Positions 28,701 through 37,995 of a stretch of 64,000 bases of DNA are shown here, one piece after another. The stretch lies in assembly GCA_034189135.1 (NCBI GenBank), contig JAXHVO010000026.1, forward strand, positions 1-64,000, read 5' to 3'. Origin of the DNA: Thermodesulfobacteriota bacterium (lineage in GTDB: Bacteria > Desulfobacterota > Desulfobacteria > Desulfobacterales > JAUWMJ01). The number at the start of each line of letters is the position of its first letter. Within the stretch, counting starts at the first letter, position 1. The position numbers were made by a program, and so were the translations under genes. The notes under the pieces are model-generated. The model ran no database searches. It worked only from the letters and a program-made list of their open reading frames with translations, and had not been told where the DNA came from.

Positions 28701-28832
28701 ACAGCGATAGGAGCCGGTATATTCGGGCTTTTAAAAAGAACCTTTGCCCTTCCTGTGGTCATCATGCAGCCTTTATTTACTGACAAGGAATATAAAGACA
28801 CGGAACCTGCTATGGAGCAAAGAGGTCCTTAA
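25761..28832 (+). CDS. AsmA-family envelope protein
   Basis: A 1023-residue protein with an N-terminal membrane anchor (about 7-32) and a long periplasmic beta-rich body, with the AsmA opening pattern LESAKEKIIFHLSAKTGG. The C-terminal third (LNGNLKFSAQDGRIYRYE, LLNLSEIFRGKLPD, DLMVLVAPFKTVDFIIKKIPLVNHILGG) matches the AsmA/DUF3971-type C-terminus. Such proteins are thought to bridge the periplasm and carry phospholipids to the outer membrane. It starts 25 bp after the SPOR protein gene and overlaps murJ, on the other strand, by 23 bp at the 3' ends. Confidence 0.8.
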   Translation: MNKSRKIILLIVRGMGVILIAFLIFILVSPMLINLESAKEKIIFHLSAKTGGDLHYEKIDLYYFPRPHAVIYQPRFSMPGNISGTLANLKVYPAIFSLFTGDVRVSKLQLITPTFDIKLPISQKKKNAVISASFAREMLTRALTYPALNQSSFFIEVKSGRLNLYDENKVVFNFININANTRLLLNRLTIDLACQSNLWKNISMKGRIDPHLFTVKGQVDVTLFNPKVLIDYLFPDTGLKVSTAGINLILDFKSDKHHALHAKVKSHESHLAVLHQNENVAIQAKSLICKLNMDEEKTKVSLSNLVLDYPKLRASGQFLLNRMVNQTSLDIDVKKADVGSTRKVALALAGTNGITKDIFEVVKGGNIPEITFKTFGKSPADLGKLENIFLRGRLRDGNIFVPAALLDLKDVNGSVTLSNGILAGENIKVRLGNSVGTSGILELGFEKNIPFYVETFIQADLAQLPPILKRLVKNQPFLQELSQIKKVGGSALGKMVLDGNTESVDVGVYASQINLKARYGRIPYPLQIEGRRFAYKGRQISFDNLNAAIGTSSFSRLSGGITWKDEPQLKIESRSSILKMGEIYPWLLSGENIAAVFKDFKISQGIAALSAINISGPVLRPMNWHINMRGSLENIVINSPLSPDPILVTDGKLDVTESTIPGIVKNNFTLESSNLGWGNSRFTAEGSMIVSQEGLWIYTELSADKIGWVRVDQIVEYVNKRRDPGYDEKHWTLPVEGVFRIKSNVFTCGDLSFNPTYADIFLKNNKVFIDFTKANLCGISVPGSIKISSGNMELYLYPVAENQQLGQTVTCHWGKNQLVTGPFNLSGKLFAISDSKEIGKVLNGNLKFSAQDGRIYRYEILAKILALLNLSEIFRGKLPDVIEEGFAYESIRADGNLTNGKFVFEEFIIDGSSMAVVCKGYIDLVRDEMDLMVLVAPFKTVDFIIKKIPLVNHILGGKLVSIPFRVKGNPADPDIIPLSPTAIGAGIFGLLKRTFALPVVIMQPLFTDKEYKDTEPAMEQRGP

Positions 28833-30342
28833 ATTTTTTTACCAAGCGATGCTTTAATTCTGCAATTTCTTTTATTTTAAAAATATAACCTATCAGGAAG
28901 AAAAGGGCTAAAAACAACGTGCCTGTGAGTGCTAAAACGGACAGGCTGCCTGAAATTGTTCCGGAATCAATGCTTAACAGCACTTTTGATTTAAACCACT
29001 CCAGGACCACTCCGATTGCCATGCTGATCACAATAATTTTAACATAGAAAAAATAGACAGCGTGACTTTCTTTATTGCCACTTCTCTTATTCCATAGACC
29101 ATATAACAATATCACTTGGAAAATGGCCGAAACCGAAACAGCTAGGGCGATTCCTCTGGCACCCATGATATGCATGGAAAAAAAATAAAGGGGCACACTT
29201 AACAACACAGCGACCGTTATGAAAACTGCAGGAAAAAGTGTGTTCCCCATGGCATAATAGCCCCTGACGACCACAGTCTGGGCTGAAAAAGCAAAGACAC
29301 CAATCAAAAAGAAAATCAGCATCGAAGATGTCAGTTCCGTGGCGGCAGCATCGAATTTTCCATGCTGAAACAGGATAAGAATAATTTCATGCCTGAGCAC
29401 CATCATCAAAACGGAAAAAGGAATGACCAGTGATATAAGTCGCAGGATATTGTTCAGCAGGTTGTTCGATTCAGACATTTTATGTTCTGCAATCAGTTTG
29501 GCCATAAATGGATACATGGCCATTCCAATTGCCTGGCCGAAAAAGCCGGCCAGAATCATCATCACCCTGAAACTGAAATTCAAACAGGCCAGGTCTCCTC
29601 GAGGCATAAACGATCCAAAAAATTTAAACAGGAATTCCGCTGAAAACATCATGGTCAGGCCGATCATAAGCGGCAGAGTCAACAAAACGTATTTTAACAA
29701 ATCCGGATGCGTTAAATCAAATATCGGCCTGAGTCTCATCCCGACTTTGCTGGCACCCAGGTATTGGATGGCAAAATTTCCCCAAAATGCACCCACAAGA
29801 ACTCCCCAGGAAAAACCCTCTATGCCCAACCAGGGGCTTAACAGTATGCCGCCGGCAATGATGCCCATATTATACAAAAGGGGGGCAAGGGCAGGAAGAA
29901 AAAATCGTTCTTTGGCAAACTGGACAGCCATGAACAGACCGCCGGCAAAAAAGAAAAATTGAGCAGGCATAATAATCCGTGTCATTCTAATGGCACGGCT
30001 TCGCAGCAAGGGTTCATTTATCCCGGGTGCGACGATGGTAATCAATTCAGGTGTAAAAATAAATGCGATAATAATAAGCAGTAATAAAAGGATTCCAAAG
30101 CATGTCATAATGACGGAAAAAGCCTCCCAGCCTTTCTCTTCGTCGTTGATTACCAGATAACGAGAAAAAATGGGAATGAAGGTGATGGAAAGAAAACCGC
30201 TTGCCACAATATGATTCAGAATATCCGGTATTAAAAAAGCGACCAGATAGGCGTCCACTTCACCAGTGGCTCCACCAATGTGCGCAATTACCATTTCCCG
30301 GAAAATTCCGATCACTCGGCTCAGGAAAACCGAAGACATCAT
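28810..30342 (-). CDS. murJ: lipid II flippase MurJ
   Basis: At least 510 residues with about 14 membrane helices, the MviN/MurJ fold. FLSRVIGIFREMVIA near the start and the long helix series are typical; it moves lipid II across the inner membrane. The interval given starts at the first ATG (30342). The frame remains open to 30396 upstream with no ATG, GTG or TTG, and the extra codons (VSLASLI) match the usual MurJ N-terminus, which normally has more residues before the LSR motif. The true start may be an AUU at 30393 or 30390. It converges with the AsmA-like gene. Confidence 0.9.
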   Translation of the reverse strand: MMSSVFLSRVIGIFREMVIAHIGGATGEVDAYLVAFLIPDILNHIVASGFLSITFIPIFSRYLVINDEEKGWEAFSVIMTCFGILLLLLIIIAFIFTPELITIVAPGINEPLLRSRAIRMTRIIMPAQFFFFAGGLFMAVQFAKERFFLPALAPLLYNMGIIAGGILLSPWLGIEGFSWGVLVGAFWGNFAIQYLGASKVGMRLRPIFDLTHPDLLKYVLLTLPLMIGLTMMFSAEFLFKFFGSFMPRGDLACLNFSFRVMMILAGFFGQAIGMAMYPFMAKLIAEHKMSESNNLLNNILRLISLVIPFSVLMMVLRHEIILILFQHGKFDAAATELTSSMLIFFLIGVFAFSAQTVVVRGYYAMGNTLFPAVFITVAVLLSVPLYFFSMHIMGARGIALAVSVSAIFQVILLYGLWNKRSGNKESHAVYFFYVKIIVISMAIGVVLEWFKSKVLLSIDSGTISGSLSVLALTGTLFLALFFLIGYIFKIKEIAELKHRLVKKFKDLFAP

Positions 30343-30596
30343 GATCAGGGAGGCTAGGGAAACTTTTTTATATAAAGATGTGGAGGTAATAATTTTTTAT
30401 GCCTGATTATCTTATTTATTCAACCAGTTAACATCTTGACTGCTCAATAATAACAGTATTACCAGAAACTGAACAAGTTAGAAAGTGGTTTATTGATAAA
30501 AAATGCTCATTTTTTATTAAAATTGATTTTCTATCTTAGTAAAAAATGTTAAGGGAATATTCTTGTTATTTAGGTTTACTCTGTCAGAGAAGAAAA

Positions 30597-31688
30597 ATGA
30601 TTCCGATTTTTAAAGAATGGAAAAACCGATACTTTTCTAATCCGCAGGTTGTTATTCTTGGCTTTTTGCTCCTGGTTGGATTCGTATTTATTTTTCTGCT
30701 CGGCAATATGCTGATCCCTGTATTTGCAAGTGTGGTGATCGCATATCTGCTGGAAGGAATTGTATCGATGCTTCAACGCTGCAAAATGCCTCGGATGGCT
30801 TCGGTGATATCCGTTTTTTTATTATTTATCGCCTTTCTGCTCATTTTAATAGTCGCTTTGCTCCCCATGCTGTCAAGGCAGATCGGACAATTTTTGCAGG
30901 AGTTGCCCTCCATGCTCGCCAGGGGACAAAATGCACTGATGCTTCTTCCGGAAAAGTATCCGGATTTGATTTCAGAACCCCAGATAAGACATATTCTAAA
31001 TCTCATAGGAACAGAACTCACCAGTCTTGGCCAACGCATCCTTTCCATGTCTCTTGCCTCTGTGCGTGGTTTAATCACCATTTTAGTCTACCTTATTCTT
31101 GTTCCACTCCTGGTTTTCTTTTTTTTGAAAGACAAGGTAAAAATTCTCAACTGGTTTACCGGTTTCCTTCCCGAAGAACGCGGACTGGCCGTCGAGGTGT
31201 GGCGAGAAGCAAATGTTCAGGTGGCAAACTATGTGCGCGGCAAGGTTTGGGAAATTATAATCGTATGGGGGGTCAGTTACATCACCTTTGCTTTTCTTGG
31301 ATTACGGTTTTCCATGCTTCTTTCGCTATTTATTGGGCTGTCGGTTCTCATTCCCTACATTGGTGCCACAGTCATGTTTCTTCCCGTAACCCTGATCGCT
31401 TATTTCCAGTGGAACATAGGCTCTACTTTTGTGTACACTATAATTGCTTATACCATCATTCAGATTTTAGACGGCAACCTGCTGGTTCCCCTGCTTCTTT
31501 CCGAAGTCGTCCATATCCATCCTGTCGCAATAATTGTCGCATTGCTTCTGTTCGGTGGCTTATGGGGTATCTGGGGTCTGTTTTTTGCCATTCCATTGGC
31601 AACACTGGTACATGCAGTGATTAAAGCCTGGTTTAATAGTGGTCTGGTAGAAAAAAAAGTTGAGGAAGGTATAAAAAACGAAACATAA
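30597..31688 (+). CDS. AI-2E/PerM-family permease
   Basis: About 363 residues with seven or eight membrane helices in the layout of the AI-2E transporter (PerM/YdiK) superfamily: an N-terminal helix pair, a soluble segment rich in helices (QIGQFLQELPSMLARGQN), and a C-terminal set with GLSVLIPYIGA and NLLVPLLLSEVVHIHP. Members are implicated in small-molecule or sodium/proton exchange; substrate unknown. A frame from ATG 30546 adds 17 residues with no better RBS, so I prefer ATG 30597. It is divergent from murJ. Confidence 0.82.
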   Translation: MIPIFKEWKNRYFSNPQVVILGFLLLVGFVFIFLLGNMLIPVFASVVIAYLLEGIVSMLQRCKMPRMASVISVFLLFIAFLLILIVALLPMLSRQIGQFLQELPSMLARGQNALMLLPEKYPDLISEPQIRHILNLIGTELTSLGQRILSMSLASVRGLITILVYLILVPLLVFFFLKDKVKILNWFTGFLPEERGLAVEVWREANVQVANYVRGKVWEIIIVWGVSYITFAFLGLRFSMLLSLFIGLSVLIPYIGATVMFLPVTLIAYFQWNIGSTFVYTIIAYTIIQILDGNLLVPLLLSEVVHIHPVAIIVALLLFGGLWGIWGLFFAIPLATLVHAVIKAWFNSGLVEKKVEEGIKNET

Positions 31689-31804
31689 TGTATGATAACA
31701 TCTTGGCTTTATAACAAAACTTCTGTTATTCAGGCACAAAACTGAAGGACTATTTTGGCCTGTTTTTAACCAGGTTAAATTATTATAATCTATTAAAAGA
31801 AAAA

Positions 31805-34800
31805 ATGGAAAATTCACCAAAAATAAAAGTGCTGGGCCTGAATCTGGGGGCATCCACAGTATCCGTGGCCCAGATTGAACAGAATCGGAAAGGCGAAAAT
31901 CCGCAGATTGTCAAGAGTACAGTTCAACTTCATGATGGAAATCCTAAAGATACTTTGCTTTCGGTTTTAAATCACTATGATCTTGAATCATTTGACAAGA
32001 TAGTTGCCACCGGTCGCAAGTTTTGCAATTTCGTAAATTTATCAAGCATACCGGAGCCGCAGGCGGTGGAATATGCCTACCAGTTTGTCAAACCGGACGG
32101 TATTTCCTGCCCGGGAGTTGTTTCTGCCGGCGGAGAAACCTTCATGGTTTATCAGTTGGACTCTTCGGGTAAAATTTCGAATGTTTTAACCGGCAATAAG
32201 TGTGCGTCCGGGACCGGTGAATTTTTTCTTCAGCAATTGCGACGGATGAAGGTCTCCCTTAAAGATGCAGCCCAGTGGGCTGTTGAACAGGAACCGTATC
32301 ATGTTTCAGGGCGATGCTCTGTTTTCTGCAAGTCCGACTGTACCCATGCCACCAATAAAGGTATCCCCAGATCAAAAGTGACCGCCGGGCTTTGTAAGAT
32401 GATGGCGGACAAGGTTCTGGAATTGCTTAAAAAAGTTAAGCGGGAAAATATCATGCTTACCGGGGGAACCGCCCTTAATCAGATGATGGTTGAGTATCTG
32501 CGCCGCGACATTCCCGGGCTGATCGTTCCGCAACAGGCGCCCTATTTTGAAGCGCTGGGCGCAGCTCTATGGGCTCTGGAAAATGAAACAGCTCCATTTC
32601 CAGGATTATCCAATCTTTTTCTGACCGAAGTGGCGACTTTCGATACTCTTGCCCCCCTTGGGGATTTTAAGGGCAAGGTTGAGTTCAAAACCATGGAAAC
32701 CGGTGAAGTTCGTGCAGGGGATAATTACATACTGGGACTTGACGTCGGTTCTACCACTACCAAGGCGGTTTTATTGAGAACGGATGATCATGCCATCTGT
32801 GCATCCGTATATCTGCGCACAAACGGAGATCCGGTAGGTGCCTCCCGTCAATGCTATGCTTCCATTCTCCAACAGGTAGAAAGTAAAACAGATCCAGGTG
32901 AAATATCTATCACCGGTCTTGGAGTTACCGGTTCCGGTCGTCAGATAGCCGGTCTCCATGCCCTTACAGATGGTGTGTTAAATGAAATTATTGCCCATGC
33001 CAGCGCCGCCATTTATTTTGACCCCGATGTTGACACCCTGTTTGAAATCGGTGGGCAGGACGCCAAATACACCTATATTACCAACAGCGTGCCTTCGGAC
33101 TACGCCATGAACGAAGCATGCAGCGCAGGAACAGGATCATTTCTGGAAGAATCCGCATTGGAAACCCTCGGGGTAAAAATGGAAGACATTGCCCAAATAG
33201 CCTTGGTAGGGAAAAATCCGCCCAATTTCAATGATCAGTGTGCTGCCTTTATCGCTTCTGATATTAAAAACGCTATTCATGAGGGTGTCCGGCATGAAGA
33301 TATTGTGGCCGGTTTGGTTTACTCAATATGCATGAACTATTCCAACCGGGTGAAAGGTAATCGCCCGGTTGGAGAAAAAGTTTTTATGCAAGGCGGAGTC
33401 TGCTATAATAAGGCCGTACCTCTTGCTATGGCAGCTCTGGTGGGCAAACCCATTATTGTGCCTCCCATGCCCGGGCTGATGGGTGCCTTTGGTGTTGCGC
33501 TGGAAGTGAAAAAGAGAATTGAAACCAGCCTTATGGAACAACAGAGCTTCGATTTAAAAGCACTTGCCGATCGAGAAGTCATATACAAAAAACCTTTTAT
33601 CTGCAAAGGAGGAAAACAAAAATGTGACCGGCGATGTGAAATTGCTGTGATCGAGATCGAAGGCAAGAAGTATCCCTTTGGAGGCGCCTGCAACCGGTAT
33701 TACAATTTGCGGCGGGATGTTAATTACAGCATTGAAAGACTCGATCTGGTAAGAATCAGGCAGCAGCTGATATTTGAAAAATACGCGGGTAAATTTATCC
33801 CCCAAAAGGAAACGCCCTGCAGGGGAAAAATTGGAATAAACCGGAGTTTTGTCGTTAACACTTATTATCCCCTCTACTCTACTTTTTTTGCAGAACTGGG
33901 TTTTGAAACGGTTGTTCCCGATCATCCCTCACAGGAAGGAATTGATCTAAGAAATGCAGCATTCTGTTACCCCGGTGAGCTTTCCCATGGCTTTTTTTAC
34001 TCGCTTCTTACCATGAAACACCCGGTTGATTTTATCTTTCTACCCCATTTTAAATCAATTCCGGCTGAAAACGGTAACACCAGCTCCCAGGTCTGTCCTT
34101 TTGTTCAGGGAGAAGCTTTTTATCTCCAAACCACATTTTCCAGAGAACTTGAAGAACTGAAGGGGAAAGGAACAAAGATTTTAATGCCCCTTATTGATCT
34201 GCAAAATGGTCTGGAAAAAGCGGAAAAACCGCTGCTTGAAACTTCTGCTAAAATGGGCATCGGTCGAAAAACTGCCAAGATCGCCTTTGAAAAAGCACTG
34301 ATGCAACAGACAAAATGTCTGGCTGAAATGAAGGAGATAGGAAATAAAGCTCTGGCTGAACTTGAAACCGATCCGGAAAAAATGGCAGTGGTGATATTCG
34401 GGCGCCCCTATAACGGGTTTGTTGAAGAAGCACATATGGGAATTCCTCGAAAGCTGGCCTCAAGAGGCATTCTTTGCATACCTTTAGACTTTCTTACATT
34501 TGAGGATGAAAAAGCAAAGCGACACATGTACTGGGGAATGGGCCAGATTATATTGAAAGCGGCCAGGTTGGTTAAAAGGCATCCCCAGCTTTTCGGAACT
34601 TATATCACCAACTTTTCCTGTGGTCCGGATTCGTTTGTTATCGGATATTTCAGAACTATTATGGGCCGAAAGCCTTCTCTGACTCTTGAGCTTGACAGCC
34701 ATACGGCTGACGCCGGTCTGGAAACCAGGATCGAGGCATTCCTTGATATCATTTGTGCGTACCGACAACTTGAAATGCGCAAACTGATTCCTTTAACAAA

Positions 34801-36154
34801 ACACAATTTTATACCTGCTCGGATTGTGCTCGATAATGGCACAGGAAAAGTAATGACATCTTCCGGTGAAGCACTGGAGATCAAAGATCCTCGTATCACC
34901 GTACTTCTTCCTTCCATGGGGAAAATTGCCACAGAGTTATTAACGTCGGTATTTCGCGGTATGGGAATTAATGCCAAAGGGCATGAGCCTTCCGACGAAA
35001 AAATTCTCAAGCTTGGCCGCGGCAATACTTCATGTAAAGAATGTCTTCCACTCATTCTTACCACAGGGATTTTTCTTAATTACATCCAGAATAAGCGGAA
35101 AAAAGATGAGATCCTTATTTATTTCATGGCCACGGGTTCCGGTCCCTGCCGGTTTGGACAATATTCTGTCTTTATGGAAGATCTGATCCAAAGGCTTGAA
35201 ATTCCTGATGCCGCTTTGCTTTCGCTTACATCTGAAAACTCCTACATCGGAATGGAAAATGGGTTTGAACGAAAGGGATTCTGGGCGATCATTGTATCTG
35301 ATGTGATGGAGGACATTCGCTCAATGATACTTGCAAACGCAACGGATATCGATGCGGCAATGCAGACATTCAATAATGAGCTGAATCTGATATCCAACGA
35401 ACTTGAAAGATGTAATTTTTCGCAACTGGAAAAACAGCTTTTAAAAACAGCAGACATGCTTGGTCGCATCCCTATGAAGCGTCCTCCGTCAGAAGTGCCC
35501 GTTATCTCGTTAACAGGTGAGATTTTTGTCAGGAGAGATTCTCTATCTCGCCAATTCTTAACCGAACGACTGGCTGAAAAAGGATTTGCCTCCGTCTGTT
35601 CACCGGTAACCGAGTGGGTTCATTACTCCGATTACCTCGTTGGCAAAGAACTGACCGACTATCAAATGACCAAAATGGAAAAGCTCGGATTTTTCATCAG
35701 GAAGAAGTTTATGGGCAAAGATGAAAAACGCATCAAGTCTGCGTTGTCCCGATCGGGTCTTGTTCATTCCAAACCGATTGACATCGGGGCAATCATTAAG
35801 AATGGGAAGCGATATATATCAGAGAATTTAACCGGTGAAGCCATTCTGACAGTCGGGAGCTCCATATCGGAAATAGCCGTTGATTCCTGTGGTGTCATTG
35901 CCATCGGACCGTTTGGCTGTATGCCGAACCGCCTTTCTGAAGCTATTCTCAATGAAACCATGAACCGGGAAGAAAAGCTGAAAACCGATCCAAAAAATCA
36001 GCGGCTTCGCTCCGTTCTGGCGGAAACAGGCGCCCTGCCTTTTCTTGCGATTGAAAGTGACGGCTCACCTTTTCCGCAGCTGATAACCGCAAAACTGGAA
36101 GCATTCTGTCTACGCGCAGAACGCCTGCATCAAAGAATGCTTAACAATCACTGA
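31805..36154 (+). CDS. giant two-domain acyl-CoA dehydratase activase
   Basis: A 1449-residue BadF/BcrAD/HgdC-type protein. Two ASKHA ATPase domains occur in tandem: domain 1 (about 10-285, GLNLGASTVSVAQ) with Cys133 and Cys171, and domain 2 (about 307-575, LGLDVGSTTTKAVLL) with Cys439 and Cys479, the positions that hold the bridging [4Fe-4S] cluster in HgdC. A DUF2229-like middle and a C-terminal dehydratase-component-like region (CGPDSF, GNTSCKECLP, SGPCRFGQY) follow. Activases inject electrons into 2-hydroxyacyl-CoA dehydratases or benzoyl-CoA reductases. No such partner is encoded nearby, so the substrate is open. Confidence 0.85.
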   Translation: MENSPKIKVLGLNLGASTVSVAQIEQNRKGENPQIVKSTVQLHDGNPKDTLLSVLNHYDLESFDKIVATGRKFCNFVNLSSIPEPQAVEYAYQFVKPDGISCPGVVSAGGETFMVYQLDSSGKISNVLTGNKCASGTGEFFLQQLRRMKVSLKDAAQWAVEQEPYHVSGRCSVFCKSDCTHATNKGIPRSKVTAGLCKMMADKVLELLKKVKRENIMLTGGTALNQMMVEYLRRDIPGLIVPQQAPYFEALGAALWALENETAPFPGLSNLFLTEVATFDTLAPLGDFKGKVEFKTMETGEVRAGDNYILGLDVGSTTTKAVLLRTDDHAICASVYLRTNGDPVGASRQCYASILQQVESKTDPGEISITGLGVTGSGRQIAGLHALTDGVLNEIIAHASAAIYFDPDVDTLFEIGGQDAKYTYITNSVPSDYAMNEACSAGTGSFLEESALETLGVKMEDIAQIALVGKNPPNFNDQCAAFIASDIKNAIHEGVRHEDIVAGLVYSICMNYSNRVKGNRPVGEKVFMQGGVCYNKAVPLAMAALVGKPIIVPPMPGLMGAFGVALEVKKRIETSLMEQQSFDLKALADREVIYKKPFICKGGKQKCDRRCEIAVIEIEGKKYPFGGACNRYYNLRRDVNYSIERLDLVRIRQQLIFEKYAGKFIPQKETPCRGKIGINRSFVVNTYYPLYSTFFAELGFETVVPDHPSQEGIDLRNAAFCYPGELSHGFFYSLLTMKHPVDFIFLPHFKSIPAENGNTSSQVCPFVQGEAFYLQTTFSRELEELKGKGTKILMPLIDLQNGLEKAEKPLLETSAKMGIGRKTAKIAFEKALMQQTKCLAEMKEIGNKALAELETDPEKMAVVIFGRPYNGFVEEAHMGIPRKLASRGILCIPLDFLTFEDEKAKRHMYWGMGQIILKAARLVKRHPQLFGTYITNFSCGPDSFVIGYFRTIMGRKPSLTLELDSHTADAGLETRIEAFLDIICAYRQLEMRKLIPLTKHNFIPARIVLDNGTGKVMTSSGEALEIKDPRITVLLPSMGKIATELLTSVFRGMGINAKGHEPSDEKILKLGRGNTSCKECLPLILTTGIFLNYIQNKRKKDEILIYFMATGSGPCRFGQYSVFMEDLIQRLEIPDAALLSLTSENSYIGMENGFERKGFWAIIVSDVMEDIRSMILANATDIDAAMQTFNNELNLISNELERCNFSQLEKQLLKTADMLGRIPMKRPPSEVPVISLTGEIFVRRDSLSRQFLTERLAEKGFASVCSPVTEWVHYSDYLVGKELTDYQMTKMEKLGFFIRKKFMGKDEKRIKSALSRSGLVHSKPIDIGAIIKNGKRYISENLTGEAILTVGSSISEIAVDSCGVIAIGPFGCMPNRLSEAILNETMNREEKLKTDPKNQRLRSVLAETGALPFLAIESDGSPFPQLITAKLEAFCLRAERLHQRMLNNH

Positions 36155-36268
36155 GGTCGTCACAGGCGAATTGGACTATATTTTTTTCTTGATACACAGA
36201 TCCTTTTATTTTATATTCAAAGCATAAAAAACAAACAATCAATATCCTGGAACCTAAGAAAGGAAAGT

Positions 36269-36724
36269 ATGAAATCAAAATGTTTAACGTTTTTAGTCCT
36301 TCTTACTCTAAGCCTTTCACTCCTATCTGACGGTTGTATCAGTACGCCAAAACCTGAAAAAAAAAGTGCCCCCCAGTGGTTAAACTCAGTTCCCCTTGAT
36401 GAAAAATACTTTTATGCGGTGGGAATCTCAGGCCCTACTCGAAATATCAAGGATGCATGGAACCAGGCAATTATGCGCGCCCGTGCAGAGCTTGGCAAAA
36501 CCATTATTACCCATATAACCAGCCAGGATTATATTATCAGCACAACCGGTGGTGAATATTCATCACAACTTATTGAGGCTCTTTCTGATACGGAACTTAA
36601 CTTCACTGAGGTGATCGAGCGATGGTACGACCAAAACGGTATCTATGGTCTTCCTGATTTCTACTATGTTCTGGTCAGGCTGGAAAAAAAGAGAGCTGAA
36701 CAACTGTTAAAAAGCTTAAAATAA
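36269..36724 (+). CDS. LPP20-family lipoprotein
   Basis: A 151-residue predicted lipoprotein with a signal peptide ending in LSDGC (Cys23). The mature part has the LPP20 pattern: PQWLNSVP, YFYAVGISG, then a helix AWNQAIMRARAELGKTI, and a final beta strand FYYVLVRLEKKRAEQLL. LPP20 proteins are outer-membrane lipoproteins of unclear function, several linked to flagella or surface assembly. AAGGAAAG lies just upstream of the ATG. The gene stands alone between the activase and an acyl-CoA dehydrogenase. Confidence 0.78.
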   Translation: MKSKCLTFLVLLTLSLSLLSDGCISTPKPEKKSAPQWLNSVPLDEKYFYAVGISGPTRNIKDAWNQAIMRARAELGKTIITHITSQDYIISTTGGEYSSQLIEALSDTELNFTEVIERWYDQNGIYGLPDFYYVLVRLEKKRAEQLLKSLK

Positions 36725-36773
36725 ACGAGTTTCGTTTTATATATTTTTTGCCCATTTACTTTAAGGAGAAACT

Positions 36774-37925
36774 ATGGATTTTACCCTTTCTACTGAACAG
36801 GAGATTTTACGTGAATCGGTTCGCAGCTTTGCAGAAAACGAGATTAAACCGGTGGCTCGGGAACTGGATGAAAAAGAAGAGTTTTCCTACGAGACGATGC
36901 AAAAGATGGCAGAACTCGGCCTCTTCGGAATTTTTGTGTCGGAAAAGTACGGCGGTCAGGGTATGGACTACGTTTCATACATCATTGCCGTTGAAGAGAT
37001 AGCCAGGATTGATGGCTCGCATGCTGCCACTGTGGCTGCGGAAAATTCCCTTGGAATCGGACCCCTTTATTATTTTGGAAATGAAGAACAAAAGAAAAAA
37101 TACCTTCCTAAACTTTGTAAGGGCGAGACACTTTGGGGTTTTGGCCTCACTGAACCCAATGCAGGCTCGGACGCCTCGAATTCAAAGACCACTGCAGTGT
37201 TAGATGGCAATGAGTGGGTGATTAACGGGAGCAAGATCTTCATTACCAATGGTGCGGCAAAAAATACTGCCGGAGCCACCGTCCTGTGCCGTACCGGCAC
37301 CCGTGACGATGGTCGGCCGGAGCTTTCCTGTATCATTGTGGAGTCAGGGAATCCTGGCTTTACGGCAAAGGAAATGCACGGAAAAATGATGTGGCGGGCT
37401 TCCAATACCAGTGAACTATATTTTGAGGATTGTCGTGTACCAAAGGAAAATCTTCTTGGCCCGAGAGGAAATGGATTTCATCAGATGATGCAGACTTTGG
37501 ATGGTGGCCGTCTGTCCATTGGGGCCATGGGTCTTGGTGGTGCCCAGGGTTGTCTTGATATGGCGCTAAAATACACCAACGAAAGGGAGCAGTTTGGAAG
37601 ACCCATCGCAAAATTTCAGGTGAACGCATTTAAGATGGCCGATATGGCTATGGAAATCGAATGTGCACGTTTGCTTCTTTATAAGGCATGCTGGCTGCGT
37701 GATCACGACATGCCCTTTTCCAAAGAGGCGGCCATGGGAAAGCTTTACTGTTCTGAGGCTATGTATCGATGTGCAAACCATGCGGTCCAACTTCACGGTG
37801 GTTATGGCCTCATGAAGGAGTACGATGTGGAAAGATTTTACCGGGATCAGAAACTTCTGGACATCGGCGAAGGGACATCGGAAGTGCAGCGCATAGTTAT
37901 CGCCAGGCACATCGGGGCTTTATAA
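36774..37925 (+). CDS. acyl-CoA dehydrogenase
   Basis: A 383-residue FAD-dependent acyl-CoA dehydrogenase. GFGLTEPNAGSDAS and the INGSKIFITNGA segment form the flavin and substrate pocket; REQFGRPIAKFQ, LHGGYGLMKEYDVERFYRD with the catalytic glutamate, and EGTSEVQRIVIARHI close the protein. It introduces the 2,3 double bond into short or branched acyl-CoAs, reducing ETF. RBS AAGGAGA precedes the ATG. Chain-length preference is not clear. An XRE-cupin regulator follows 70 bp downstream and may control it. Confidence 0.92.
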   Translation: MDFTLSTEQEILRESVRSFAENEIKPVARELDEKEEFSYETMQKMAELGLFGIFVSEKYGGQGMDYVSYIIAVEEIARIDGSHAATVAAENSLGIGPLYYFGNEEQKKKYLPKLCKGETLWGFGLTEPNAGSDASNSKTTAVLDGNEWVINGSKIFITNGAAKNTAGATVLCRTGTRDDGRPELSCIIVESGNPGFTAKEMHGKMMWRASNTSELYFEDCRVPKENLLGPRGNGFHQMMQTLDGGRLSIGAMGLGGAQGCLDMALKYTNEREQFGRPIAKFQVNAFKMADMAMEIECARLLLYKACWLRDHDMPFSKEAAMGKLYCSEAMYRCANHAVQLHGGYGLMKEYDVERFYRDQKLLDIGEGTSEVQRIVIARHIGAL

Positions 37926-37995
37926 TGGTGACCGACTATCTGTCGATTAAATTTGAAATAAATATCTTATAAATATACTGTTGAGGAGATTAAAT

